Of a stretch of DNA of 64,000 nt, positions 1-11,361 are shown piece after piece (positions within the stretch are counted from its first letter, which is position 1; each line of letters begins with the position of its first letter). The notes beneath the pieces are model-generated. The model searched no databases, was not told the DNA's origin, and worked only from the letters and a program-made list of their open reading frames with translations. The stretch comes from Chiua virens (Eukaryota > Basidiomycota > Agaricomycetes > Boletales > Boletaceae): positions 1,488,001 through 1,552,000 of the forward strand of contig JAHNUO010000002.1 in assembly GCA_019787685.1 (NCBI GenBank), given 5' to 3'. Made by a program: the position numbers and the translations under genes.

Positions 1-791
1 AACGGGATGCAGAAGAACTAAGAGATGTTCGAGATGAAGCTTCACCTACCCGACAGACCGCGGACCTTGGCGACAGCGCTATAAGGGTTCGTTTCATTAT
101 TTTTCTTGGAGCTTATGTTCCTGCACATCTTGTCCAGCTCCTGCGATGCGTGTGCGACACCATCGACATGAATACACTTGCAGAGGAAGAACAGTGCGAT
201 ATTTGGATGGAAGACATGCAAGTGTTCAAATGCTATAGGTCACAGCTTTACTTGCACCACCCGTGAATATAATCTGAATTTGGATTTAGCCTGCCCTGCC
301 GACACCCACTCTGTGTTGGATGTTTCGATCAGTTGTGCAATGCGTTCAATGGAACAGGTGACCATGGGTCAGTCCGATGTCCTCATTGCCGAGCAATCTG
401 TCAGCGCGACGAGTGTGAAATAATCACACATACTGCTGTGCAACAGTGGGATCTACTGTTAGATATCTCTCAACAATGGACGAAAATGGATGTCAGCGAG
501 ATGGATATCAGTGAAGGTAACGATGATGAGGGCAGTTTCATACATGATGGCTCTGGCGCAGCCATAGAGAGGTTGGTGAAACTCTACAACAGATTCTGCT
601 TCTAAATGGCCTCCAGCGCACGCATACCAGAAAATGTTGAAGAGGCAGTGGATCTTGATTCAGAGAACTCTGCTGCTTCCCCCTCACCTAACAACCCCGA
701 ATCAGCTGCTTACAAGAGCTTACCTTCTCCATTGAAGCGTAAAAGATTAAAACAGTTAGCAGCACGACGAGAAGTGAGACAGAGAATATAG
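1..791 (+). CDS. RING-finger protein (5' end outside window)
   Basis: Seen: the frame enters from the left edge and continues over in-frame introns at about 239-289 and 572-616, and perhaps 87-137. Bases 195-420 encode a RING-like zinc module: CDIWMED, a lone Cys, then C-R-H, C-V-G-C and C-P-H-C. The second ligand of the first CxxC pair is Trp (tgg) instead of Cys. After the module come an acidic stretch and a basic tail (KRKRLKQ) ending at 791. Known: C3HC4 RING domains bind two zincs and dock E2 enzymes in ubiquitin transfer. Inference: an E3 ligase or a derived adaptor. A single substitution could weaken zinc site 1, or it could be a sequencing error. Substrate and complex are not visible because the N-terminus is missing. 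Confidence 0.7.
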
Positions 792-985
792 TATGATGTG
801 TTAATTGCTGGTGCAGTCCAGCTGCGGAGGTGGCTTCGTGAGTATGTAGACAATAATGCAGAGTAAAAATGCAACAAATGGCGCAGAAATCAGAAAACAT
901 GTCATGATATCAGTCCATGAGCTCGTAGCAAGGCAGCCCACCTAATGTTAGGGTCAGACGGGAAGCCAGTAGTGGATCAACAGAC

Positions 986-3900
986 TCACTCCTCTTTCTC
1001 TGATTCCAATTCGGCAATTTTTCGTTTGAGCTCCCTGTTGAAGATCCATTAAACGTGCGAGAGCACGAGATAGAGCAGAACCTACGAATTCTCTTTACTC
1101 AAACCATTCCTCGACTCTTTCGTTTGACACAGGTCATGTGTCATCGACTCCCAAGCTTCATCGTGAGGAAGGTTGGCATCGTTGTACATCGCGTCTAGTT
1201 CCTCGTTGAAGGCCTGAGCGATATGGTCAGCTCATGCATTCAATGTCGTAATTACAATACACTCGCCTCGTACATGATTTCCTTTTCTGCTGTTGCATCC
1301 GCCAATAAGCTCTTAACAAGCTCACATTGGCGTTTGGTGTTCTGTAACTCCACTCGCGTTCGGTCGAGGTCTGCAGCCTTCTGGATAGGATATGAGTCGA
1401 AAACATCCGAGTAAATTGCCAAAACTCACCTCTTTGATGTCAAGCATAAACTGCTCGAGGTCACTGCGCAGTGTCTCATGGTGTGACATAGCGCGGACCA
1501 TATTTTGGTCTGCGTCCACTAGTGATTCTTCTAGACGACTCAAAATCGCAGGATTCATCATCTCAGACTGGTTTGACGCAGGACCATCCCCTAGGATGCT
1601 ACGCGTTCGTTGGAGTGGGGTCGTTGGGCCTTCAGCTTGTCGCCTGCCGATGAGTTGACGCATTTCTTCCATTCGCTGCTGTGCCTCCTTGGTCTTTCAC
1701 GAGAAAGAGAAACCAGTAAGTACTGATTGAACGATCAAGTCGACATGTCGACACCTACAATCGGTGGGGGTTTAATTCTTTGGGGAGTGCGCGCGAACGA
1801 CTTGTCTGGAGATGAGGATCCCCAAGAATCCATCGGACTATTCAAATTCGAGCGTAACTCTGAGATATCGAGTTTTATCCTTTTCATTGCACGGTGCGAT
1901 AATTCAACCTAGGTGTCTGATAAGTAAATAGTCAGAGATGGTAGAAAACGGGTCAAACCTCGTCTCGCGCAGAGACTACTGTCTGCAATATATTGTCCGT
2001 GTATTCGTTAGTAAGGTGTGATAGTGAGGGACGTGGTGCTTTGGACATTTGAGGTGAAACCTTCCGGGGTGAAATAACTCTTCCGGTCATCTTCGATAGC
2101 GGCGAGCTCTTGTGCTTTCGCGTCGGTGTATGTGAGCTTTGCGTAGAACGAGTTGAGGACTTCTTCTTGATTGAGAGGGGTTCAATGTTGCTGAACTGGG
2201 TTGCAGAACCAGTTCGTTGGTTTGGGGTACTGTCGATCATGTAGGGTCCAAATGTCTGCCGTTTACTGCGGGGAAGAGGCGATGGGGAGGCTCCATCGTC
2301 AAGGGTGGATTGTTCAAGGTCTTGGAAAGAAAAGGACTCTTCTTCTAATTCTACGTTGGGGGGAGGCAGCTCCCGTCGCGTGGAAACCGCCGGACTAGGC
2401 TGGAGGGCGGGGGGAAGGGCTACGTGGGCCAAACCGACGAGACTCCACAGTGTGTGGTATGTCGAGCTGTGATGGCATAGGGAGACCCCTTGCAGGGGAA
2501 CTCGAAGTCTGCCGAGAATCTGAGGGATTTTCCCTCGCTGTCGATGCACGGGATCTCGGGCGTAGTTGGTGTGGGGGTTCCTCTGCAGGTTTATCAGTAC
2601 TTATTCAAGCCCAAAGTAAAACTGAAAGCGCACCTTCAGTATATCGTATCCTCCACGGATTTATCCACTGTGGACTGTGGGGATGTATTTACCATGTTGA
2701 CTTTTGCTATTCCGTCTCGCAAGCTCCAAGCGCATCGACAAGTCAGGATCCGATCGGTCAAGAATCATTCTAGGCGTCATCCCTATCTTCAGTCATCTCT
2801 AACGTCACATTGTTCGTACGAAGAAGACCGAGAAATTGGCGTTGCTGGCTGGGGCGAAGATCGACCACTTCCGGGAGAGCGACCTCTCTTCATTAGCTTT
2901 TTCCGGGAACTGGAAGATTTATTTGCTGAGAAGGAGTCATCATCCACAGAAATCACAGACGTAGCGGCTGTGTTGGTGGATCCCGAGCGATAGGAGAACT
3001 TTGCGAGGCTCCCGTCCGCGGTGGTGGTGGTCTGTGTGTGTGTCGATGATCGGCTAGTAGTTGACTTTGTGCGGCGGTGGCTACCAAGGGCCGTGCCAAA
3101 TAGATCAGCCTTCGACGACCCTGGGCGAGTGTTGAATAGATTTCTGGATATTGCATCCAAGCTGAATATATGAGCCCGTGACTTCGTAGTTGCCGTTGGC
3201 GTTGCAGGGCGAGAATCATTTCCAGTGCGGAACTTGAAAAGGCCGTATTGTTGAACTGCGATCACAAGATGCATAAGCAAGCGATCAAAAAGGTCGAAGG
3301 CTACTCACTCGTCTGCACAATACGACCCGGTATTCTGGAGGTTTGCACTATCTCTTCTTCAGGGTCGTCATTCGGGTCACTCGAGGAGACAGAATAACGG
3401 GATATCTCCCCAGCCATCGGGTGAACCCTCACAATCACATATGGAGGGCCTCCCATCCCGAAAGGTAGTGGGTCAGCACTACCCAGCGGGTCAATGTGCA
3501 TAACGACTTTTGTCTGGGAGGAAACCATGAGCCGATTGCCAAGATATGAAGGGGGAGAGCACTACCTTTTTAGTTTCCTGCAAGAACGCCGTCCGTTGGT
3601 AGACATTGAAATATGTGCGGGCAAGGGTGGTTCGCCCACCTCTGACTTCAACTTCCCTCTCGTCGGAACATAGTACTACAGATTGACCCGCTTTAGTTCT
3701 GTATTTGGCATGAGCTGACCAAAGGTTTCCTAGAAAGCGCTCTTTCTCGTTCTGTGTTCGAGTAGGGTCAAGATTGACAGGAGCAGGTGGGAACACGACC
3801 GAAAACGAACGGAATGGCCGACCTGACCACCTATCGCCTTGATCATGAGGAGGAGTTTCAATGTATATATGAAATTCTTAAAAGTAAGTGTTTAGCTAGT

Positions 3901-5346
3901 TGCACCACCAGAGAATATACAAGTATCTTACCGGCTTCCCCAACATCAGCGACAACGACGTCGCAAAGATCAAGTACCTCTTTACAGCTCATACCACTCC
4001 GCTTCATCCCTAGAGGCAGTCCGCCAGTCTTAGCTAGCTTCTCTACCTCGTCCAAGCCAGATAGCAAACGTCCACTTTTCTCACCGTTCCCTGGCCGTTT
4101 CACGATCATGAGTTTGTCATCGAACAAAAACAGTGTGCAATGCAACGAGATAGCAGCGATACTGGAAGCAGATGATGATACACCTGGGGGACCGTCCATG
4201 ATGATGTCCTCCACATCAATGCAATCGATAAAGCGCCTCGAGTTTGATATCAGGCCGGCGGGAAAATTATCGATGGTGGCGCTCAAGCAGTACATAACTG
4301 CTGCCCGTCTGGTGTGATCGTCCGTCTCAGCTTGCGCAATTTTGCTTGCGAACTCGTCCGCTTCGATCAGCTTCGCACGCTGGGGATCGTCTGGCCCCAT
4401 GAGTTTGACCATTGTTCGGAAGAGTAGAGTATATCGCGGTATTCGTTGTACAGGGTCCATCAGCAGTTCGCGAAGTCCCACACGATTCCTCGTGTCTGCG
4501 CTAGAATACTTGATTCTCTAAAGGAAGTGACATGAGTCGAGAGTCAATCTTATATCAAGTGTCATTTACGTCAATGTATGCTGCAAATCCAGAAGACTTC
4601 TTCATCATCTCGCGTTCGAAAATCGATTGAGCCTCTTCGCGCTTGACGTAATATTGTTTATAATGTTCAAAACCTCTGAGGTCTTTAAAATGTCGCAGAG
4701 CAACATCTCCTATGTTTTGAGATCCATTTGGCGCGACCACCTTCTCAAGATCCGTCAAAAATACTTCGTTGACTGGTAGAAGGACGTCAATGTTGCCGAA
4801 CAGCGTCTTTGCCTCGTATGGAGGCAAGATCGCTGTACTCTTGCTCTTTGAAAATTGGCGCAGTGGATCCGCGTAGTCGTTCTTGAGTGTTCGGAGGCGT
4901 TTGACGTACGACCGCTCAGTATTCACAAGTTCGTTGATGACCTCCGATAGGGCAGCCAAGTCCGTTACCGATCGTTTGCGCTGAAGGTCGCCCTTGAACA
5001 AGATGCATTAGACTTGAGAAAGTATGTTGAGGATTGCGCTCACTGCATGGGGTGTGATAGTAGTCTCGGTGGCAGAAGGCAAGATATTATTATCGTCTTG
5101 ACCGAGCCATGGATCTCCAAGCGACAGTACCAAATCCTGCACATCTGAAGGATATTGTCGGAGACTCGACCATGTAACACGCTAAAACCCACCTTCAGGA
5201 AGTCTTTTTCCGCCCTCACATCCCTCTACCACAACCCCACAATAAAAGACGCGTTTCGTGACCGTAGTATCGGCGCGCTTCCGGGGAGTCGTATCATCAC
5301 CACTGGCAAGGGGCACAACTTTTCGCGGGGAGTTATTTAATGCCAT
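986..5346 (-). CDS. Rho guanine nucleotide exchange factor (DH-PH) with long coiled-coil tail
   Basis: Seen: the start ATG at 5346 begins MALNNSPRK. After two short exons, a Dbl-homology domain runs from about 4990 to 4340, with TERSYVKRLRTL near its start and LLMDPVQRIPRYTLLF at its end. A PH-like region follows to about 3300. The rest is Ser/Arg-rich disordered sequence and a C-terminal coiled coil (LKRKIAELESEKEE, stop at 986). The tail exons join in consistent phase across introns near 2780, 2690-2580, 2410 and 1910. Known: DH-PH proteins load GTP on Rho/Cdc42/Rac and control polarity and septation. Inference: one gene rather than two, because the coiled-coil exons have no start of their own. 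The next gene upstream is a second RhoGEF. A CACGTG box lies 115 bp upstream of the start. Confidence 0.8.
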
Positions 5347-5741
5347 CGATCTTCATGAACGCTTGGTATGTAGATATTTATGGCTCGCTGGTGCGACAGC
5401 GACTGAATGTTTCGAGGCCTCTTTGACCGTTTGCCCAACCAACTGCCAAGGCGCGCCTATCACGTGACCGAGTGGCGGTTCTTTAAAGCTTTAGCTGGCC
5501 CGGTGCGGAGAATCTCTCCTGAAGATTCTGACGTGCCCGAGTGGCCATATATAAAACAAATAATTTATGCTACACTTGGCCGCAAATCGATGCTGGGGCA
5601 CAAAAAAATCTACGAGAAATGCAATGCGACTAATCCGGGTACTGATGATTATGATGGGTAACGAATCCGTTGAATGGAATATGGATGAGTATGTCATACT
5701 TGCGAGGCTAAAAAGATTGATTGTGGCAAAGGAATTGTTGC
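5347..5741. other. Intergenic spacer between the two RhoGEF genes
   Basis: This is the 5' flank of the DH-PH gene that starts at 5346 and the 3' flank of the one that ends at 5742. No convincing coding exon was seen. It holds a CACGTG palindrome and an AT-rich tatataaaacaaat patch near 5547. Confidence 0.5.
5461..5466. promoter_or_regulatory. CACGTG E-box upstream of RhoGEF
   Basis: A perfect CACGTG palindrome about 115 bp upstream of the ATG at 5346. Fungal bHLH factors bind this hexamer. Function here is inferred from position only. Confidence 0.3.
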
Positions 5742-8700
5742 TTACGGACGGTCATGAGGGTTTCCAGTGGTATCATCGTAGTCCCGAGTGCCTTGAGTGA
5801 ATCTCTGCAAAAAAGAAAGGTTTCGTCGAATCCGTGTAGGAACTGGTGTTGGGTCATTGTCGTTCCTCTCTGAGGAGAGTGGAGAAGCCGTCCAACGGCG
5901 CTGTACGCCATGCGAGGAGAAAATACCCTTCTTTCGAGAGGAAAGTGTATCAACCCCAAACTCCGTCATAGATAACCCAGTTGTCTCGGAGTAGAGGTAA
6001 TGAAGATCCGGTTGGGAATAGGGTCGGTCTGCGGTCGCAAGCGGCGGCGGCATTTCCAAGTGCAAAGACCCTGTCGTACGTGCTGTGGGGAGTTCTTCAC
6101 AAGTGACATCCGGCGCACTCCGAACCCTTCGGCGGAGTGATTCCCTGGACCACCACTTGAACAAGCCGGAATTGGATACAGAACTCTCCGTCGACAATTC
6201 CCGGGACAGAGCAGGAGTCGGGGAAGCGGACCTAGAGATGAAAAAGCCGCGGACGTTGTCGATCATCGACTTGCTCCGTTTCGGGACATAGTCCTTCCGA
6301 TAGACGTTCAAGAATTCAGAGTGAGACTGGACACTTTCGGCTTTGCATGAAGGTGTTGATAAGGCAACCGCTGTTGTGAGCGGGGTTGGCGGTGTAACGA
6401 AAGATACGGATGAACAATGGGACATTGGGGAAGGTGAATCCAGGCAAAGCTCGTTACCGTCTTCATCTCCTTGCTGAGACGAGGGTTTAGTGATTGCCAC
6501 GATCTTCAGCTTGTTGGGAGGTTGCCTCATTTTCACAGGTTTGGGTACGACAGTGTGCGAAGAAATCACCTCCGTGTCACCGAGTATGCTGTTGCCTTCT
6601 AAAAAGCTCCTTTTTCGCGGAACAAGGACACTCTCACGCTTCGTCAATCTGTTCTTTGCGGCAACGCTCATTGCGCTTGCCATGGTCAGCGCCGAGGTAG
6701 ACCTAGTGAATGAACGAGTGACTCTCTGAGCCTCGAAAAGATCTTCTTCGTGCGTGTGAGCGTGAAAGCGCGCAGTAAGACACTTTTCTGAAAAGATGTC
6801 TAACAAACCACGATCTACTTGTTCCTTCGCGGAAGCTGTCGGTCGAACCAGGTGGAATGTATTCGATTCCGGCATCGGGACTGACTGTATGACAACCGAG
6901 GATCGACGACTGGGCACAGGCGGAACCGTAATATCATGTTTTGCTGCATTTTCGGCCGGAGGAAAGATCTGTGGAAGTGCGGGATTTTCGGAGTTTGGAA
7001 CAGCGGATTCTACAGTCGTCTAGTTCCGGAATAGACTGTATCGTCGGCAACGGGGTGATCATCTCGAACTGGACGTCTTCCGGTAAGGAAGCGATGTACT
7101 CAGTCTGATGACTCAAAGGGGGTTCATCGGTCCATGGCACCTCTTCCGCAACAGCGCGTCGAATGGCATCAACCCATATGTCCTTTTCGCGACGGCAGGA
7201 TGCTGCAAATTCGAACATGTGTGCTTTTGAGGATAAGCGAAACCAGCTCGGTAATAAAACTATGCAACTATACTCAGAGAAGGTCAGTAGAAAAAGAAAA
7301 TAGGCTCCTACCATCGTCGAGATTTGAGTCCACCAACTCAAACCCTCTCAGATTAAACCAATACTTTGGCTCATATGCCTTGGATTTGGCAACCTTTGCG
7401 AGAACAAGAAATCCACCAGGGAACAGGAACGCGCCAAGGTACTTGGCTCTGACGGTGCCAAGCCTAGCCATATTCGTACCACGATAGTGGATGACGTCCA
7501 AGGAACCGGAAAGATGACAGGCGCCTAAAGTTGACAGGAAGGTTGACAGAGAGACGGCCTGCGGGGGTCTGTTATGACTTGCAACCGAGGTTAGAAGACC
7601 CTGAGTGATCCGAGACACGATTTGAGCGGATTTAGCGAACAGTTCTTGCTGGCGGCGGGCGTCATCTACCAGGCTAGCTGCATTTCGCATGGCCCACAGG
7701 GCGGATTTCACGGCGTCTTGACCATCCCGAGGGATGGAAATAGAGTCGCTACTGAACCTCTGTTGAGCAGTCCTTTCTTGGAGCTGATCAAAAAGAAGGG
7801 GATACTTGCACACCCTTTGGACGGGTTTAATCATGTAATCCATGAACATAAGTCGCGGTTTTCGATTGCTCGTGTCCTTGTCGGTGTGACCACTTTCAGA
7901 GGTACTGAGCATAGGCACTCTGAGACTCTCGCTGGATGCTGCATCCAAGGAAGAAAACGAATGCCGCCTCTTGCATGGATCAAAAACATGAATTATGGAC
8001 TCTGAAGATTGGATCAGCTCTTCAGCGACGTCGGGTGACAGCATTTCTGACGCAACAGCCGCACAGCGGAGCTCAAAAGCGTCCCATTCGGCAGGGTATC
8101 TGTGCTGAACCTTGCGCACCAAATCAAACGCCTCCGAGTGGCCAGAACAGAACGATTGGTATTGATCAAAGCTCGAAGCCTGTACAGCACGGTCAGAAGT
8201 CAAGAGCGTGGGACAGGCCGAAGAACGTACATGATCAACAAATACTGCGGAGACGGCGTTGATAACACGATAGATGTCAATGGAAGAGTTAAGGTGTGAT
8301 TGAACGCTATTCTCGGCCAGAAATTCCCGGGTAGTCATGGATATGCGAAAGGGTGAGATGACTTGACGGAGCTGATGAACAAGCCTCTCGTGGAACTCAA
8401 GGATGTCTTCTGCGTTTCGGGTGATCGTGTCGAGGTCCGAGGCGGAAAAGAGGTGACGCGTGGTACACTTTTCCACTCCTGCGGGAACGGGATACGACAA
8501 ACTGGAGCCAGCGGGATGGCTCTCGGCAGGGTACGTAAGGGTGGCGCCATTAAGATGAGGGTGGGATTGAGGGCGGAAGGAGACAGAGTGGGGGAGGTGA
8601 ATAGAGGAAGGACGAGTGAAGTAGCTGATAGTGGGGTTGGATGAAGAGCCATGTGAGAGCGGCAAGGTGGAGCGGTTTTTGAGAACCGGGAGCAGACGAA

Positions 8701-9149
8701 GATAGACCTGGGAAGTGTGATATCATTTTTGTGAGCCACGAAAAAAGAGGAAATTACCGAGACGAGTATTCTCAGGTCAAAGAGGTAACCGAGTTCTGTG
8801 GACAAGAGCTCGGAGAGAGCATGGAAACGCCTTGCGGCATCGCGCTCTGCAAAGAGGTGGTCCTGGCAAGGGAGGTGCCGTGGCGGAATCTGGGTCACTC
8901 GAGTCAGTGGAGACGGGGTTATGAAGATGGGAATCATCTTCATGGGTCGGATGTGTCGACGGCGAGATGAAATGTGGGGCGGGGGGTGGCTTGAGGAGGA
9001 GAACGAGACTTGCGAATGTGCATGGCAGGGAGAGATGCGGAGCGGGTCAGGGGGAGTGGGTGGGGGGTGAAAGAGGTAAGAGACTGTGATGAAATGACAT
9101 TTTGAGGGAATATTGGGGGGGTCGGAGGAGCAGCGGTGATGGGCATCAT
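5742..9149 (-). CDS. Second Rho guanine nucleotide exchange factor (DH-PH)
   Basis: Seen: a DH domain from about 8860 (ALSELLSTELGYLFDLRIL) to 7700, including the hallmark DYMIKPVQRVCKYPLLFDQL near 7820. A PH domain (KYWFNLRGFELV, then a terminal helix REKDIWVDAIRRAV) runs to about 7130. A 400-residue Ser-rich tail ends GNPHDRP at 5742. Introns are visible at about 8730-8670, 7310-7265 and 7065-7020. Known: DH-PH GEFs activate Rho GTPases at the plasma membrane. The N-terminus is uncertain. From the ATG at 9149 a Pro/Ser-rich segment runs in one frame, but reaching the DH frame needs two single-base shifts near 8948 and 8865; otherwise translation could begin at the ATG near 8945. Its neighbour downstream is another DH-PH gene on the same strand with a different tail. 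Confidence 0.78.
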
Positions 9150-9283
9150 TATTGGTAGAGATCAAGTTGCGACCAGAAGGACAATTTCCGTAATAGGAAG
9201 AATATAATCGAGGCACCGAAGATCGCACGCGTGACGTCACTATTCATTGTTTATTACTTAAAAAATTGTATAATTATTTATAT

Positions 9284-10742
9284 TCAGTACAAATCCATCT
9301 TATCATCAGACCGTGGGACGAACGGTATGTTCTGCGCCTCGGCCTGCTCCCGGCGTAGTCTCTCTTTGTCCAAGAATTTACACAGTGCATTGATATTTTT
9401 CCCACTGAACACCCGAAACGCTGACTTCTGGTCTTCATCCAGCGACTACCATCAGAAATCAGTCTGTCAGCGAAGCGATCACTCATCGGCTGCTCCTTCG
9501 CCTCACCTCTGGCGCTCGGTCCGAAAACCGACTTAGTCCCATCCGCCGCGCGGCCGGTACGCCAGTCGCAGTCAGGTGGTTTAGCCTCGGCGCATTTCGC
9601 AATAAATGATGTATCGCCTTTAATGAGATGCGGTCGCAGTAAGACAAGTGAAGTCGTTCCAACGCCCGTCCGTGATCACCAAGGTGGTAGATCGCGTTGT
9701 CTGTCAATTTCGGCACTCGGACCAACACAAGTCGATGCAGCTTCGCCAATCCTGCCAGCTCAAACACCGACATATCTGTCAACTGTCGGCAGACTGCCGC
9801 CGAGTCATGTCAGCGAAATGCCTTTCCCAAAGCAACTGTGTGTCCCTACATGCAAGATCCACTGACTTTAGTTCTGTACACGCTCGTGCCAGCTTCATGA
9901 TCCCTGCATCCGTCACTTGCCACTACATGCGCAAGTGTCAATGCCCCCAACTGTACCCCGAGCTTGCAGATGTTCTCCACACTCCGGTCCGTCACATTCG
10001 TGCAGCCTGCCAGTGACAACGTGTGCAGCGATGGCGCATGTACTAGCACCCCTTCGATCCCCTCGTCCGTGAGCTTCGTACAATAACTGAGGTCCAGAAC
10101 TCGCAGATCCACCGCAGTGTGGCGCAATATCAACGGTGGCCGCCCGTCGAACCACGTCGACGGTCGGTGTGGCAATGGCTTGTCAGTTCCTCTTGTTGGC
10201 TTGGCTCCCTTCTTGATTGGACTTGGAAGTGCCAGGTCTGTCAACAGTGGGCAGCGTGCCAGCCGCAACACGCGGAGCTTCCTGGAATACGCCCATATGT
10301 CCCGAGCCGACACTGCTGACACGAGCGGCTCGTCGCACAGCTCAAGTTCAACGAGCTTGTGAAATGTTTTCGCTATCGCAGAGACAGTACCATCAGTTAT
10401 CACGACACCGCTCAGCTGCAGCCACTGCAGCGGCGGCGCTTGTGACACCAACTCGACGATAGCCACCTCTGAGACGTACTGACATCCCGTCAGGTCCAGT
10501 CCCTGGAGGTTCGGGTTGTCCCTCGCCAACCGCACGATCGTCTTGTCTGAGGTGTCTGGCACTCCCGAGAGGACGACGGACTCGAGGCGTCGACAAAACG
10601 TCATCTCCGGAGTGACCCATTCATCTCTAACTCCACATGTCGGGTCGCGTATCACGAGATGCTTGACCAGCCGCCGCTCCGTTTCGGTTTTTGGGAGCCG
10701 ATCTATGAGCCGTTCCATATCTTCAAAGTCGGGTCGATACAT
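9284..10742 (-). CDS. GRR1/AMN1-like leucine-rich-repeat protein lacking an F-box
   Basis: Seen: about ten Cys-containing LRR units of the LxxLxLSxCxxLTD type, for example DLSYCTKLTDEGI and LSLAGCTNVTDRSV. They align with the LRR part of the GRR1 gene at 18147-20981, including the shared stretch LTDMSVFELA. Both introns match GRR1 in position and phase: one in phase 1 at about 9848-9795, one in phase 0 at about 9510-9452. The protein starts where the GRR1 repeats start, so there is no F-box, and it ends DDKMDLY without the long GRR1 tail. Near 9917 one extra base breaks the frame inside a repeat. Inference: a duplicated, diverged GRR1 relative. Without an F-box it could bind substrates but not Skp1, as AMN1-type proteins do. 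The break may be a sequencing error. Confidence 0.7.
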
Positions 10743-10932
10743 GGTTGTAGATGTTGTTGGCGTCGTCAGGCTGAAAGGGGGGGCGATATAGGTAGATGCT
10801 GTGTGGCCAAATCAGGGGACCAATATTGCAACCGGTTGACTGTGCATGATATGTAGTACGACTTGTTGTTTTTCTTCAAGTGAAATCATTCATCTTCGGC
10901 ATTTTGCGATTGTTCAAACGCTCACCTGTCAT

Positions 10933-11259
10933 ATGACATCGACCAGCTCGAGCTCGTCAACCATCACTGGGCCTACGAAACCCTCCGGTTCGTCGCCAAT
11001 TCATCCCCCCAACCCTTCCCGGCGTATCCCAGTTACGCCTGCCGTACTGAGATCCATTTTCGCCTCTTCTCGAACACCTCATGAAGAAAGGACAATTTCC
11101 CGTGTTGCTTTCTTCAGGTACGCTCTGTGATCCTGACGCTTTGAACCTGTCGTCATCCCTTTCAGGTTTGCAGGGTTCCTGCTGAGTTGTGTTGGCATCA
11201 GTCTTGCTGCAGCAAGGGGCTGGGGAGTCAAAAGTGGTACAGGTTTGCTAGGCGTCTAA
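10933..11259 (+). CDS. Small single-span membrane protein, unknown family
   Basis: Seen: two exons (10933-11117 and 11166-11259) with a clean 48 nt intron, giving about 92 residues. The N-terminal half is Ser/Thr/Pro-rich and positively charged (PPNPSRRIP). The C-terminal half holds one hydrophobic helix (FAGFLLSCVGISLAAA) and ends GTGLLGV. There is no cleavable signal peptide. The general layout, charged head and tail-proximal helix, recalls small mitochondrial outer-membrane or ER subunits, but I do not recognise the family. It is divergent from the GRR1-like gene upstream, with starts about 190 bp apart, so the two may share a promoter region. Confidence 0.6.
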
Positions 11260-11361
11260 GAGGTTTGTCGTGCATCTGGTAGCTATATCTACTCAACGTT
11301 CACCGACTGCCCAGCGGCACTCATACTATGCCATTACTATAAAACTAATCCTGGTCTTCAA

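Noticed and set aside
986..2790. Separate coiled-coil gene downstream of the first RhoGEF
   Set aside because: Exons join in phase to the RhoGEF tail and no independent start with good context is present.
8335..9240. 300-codon minus-strand open frame
   Set aside because: Only short parts match the DH domain; the rest is a shadow of the RhoGEF in other frames.
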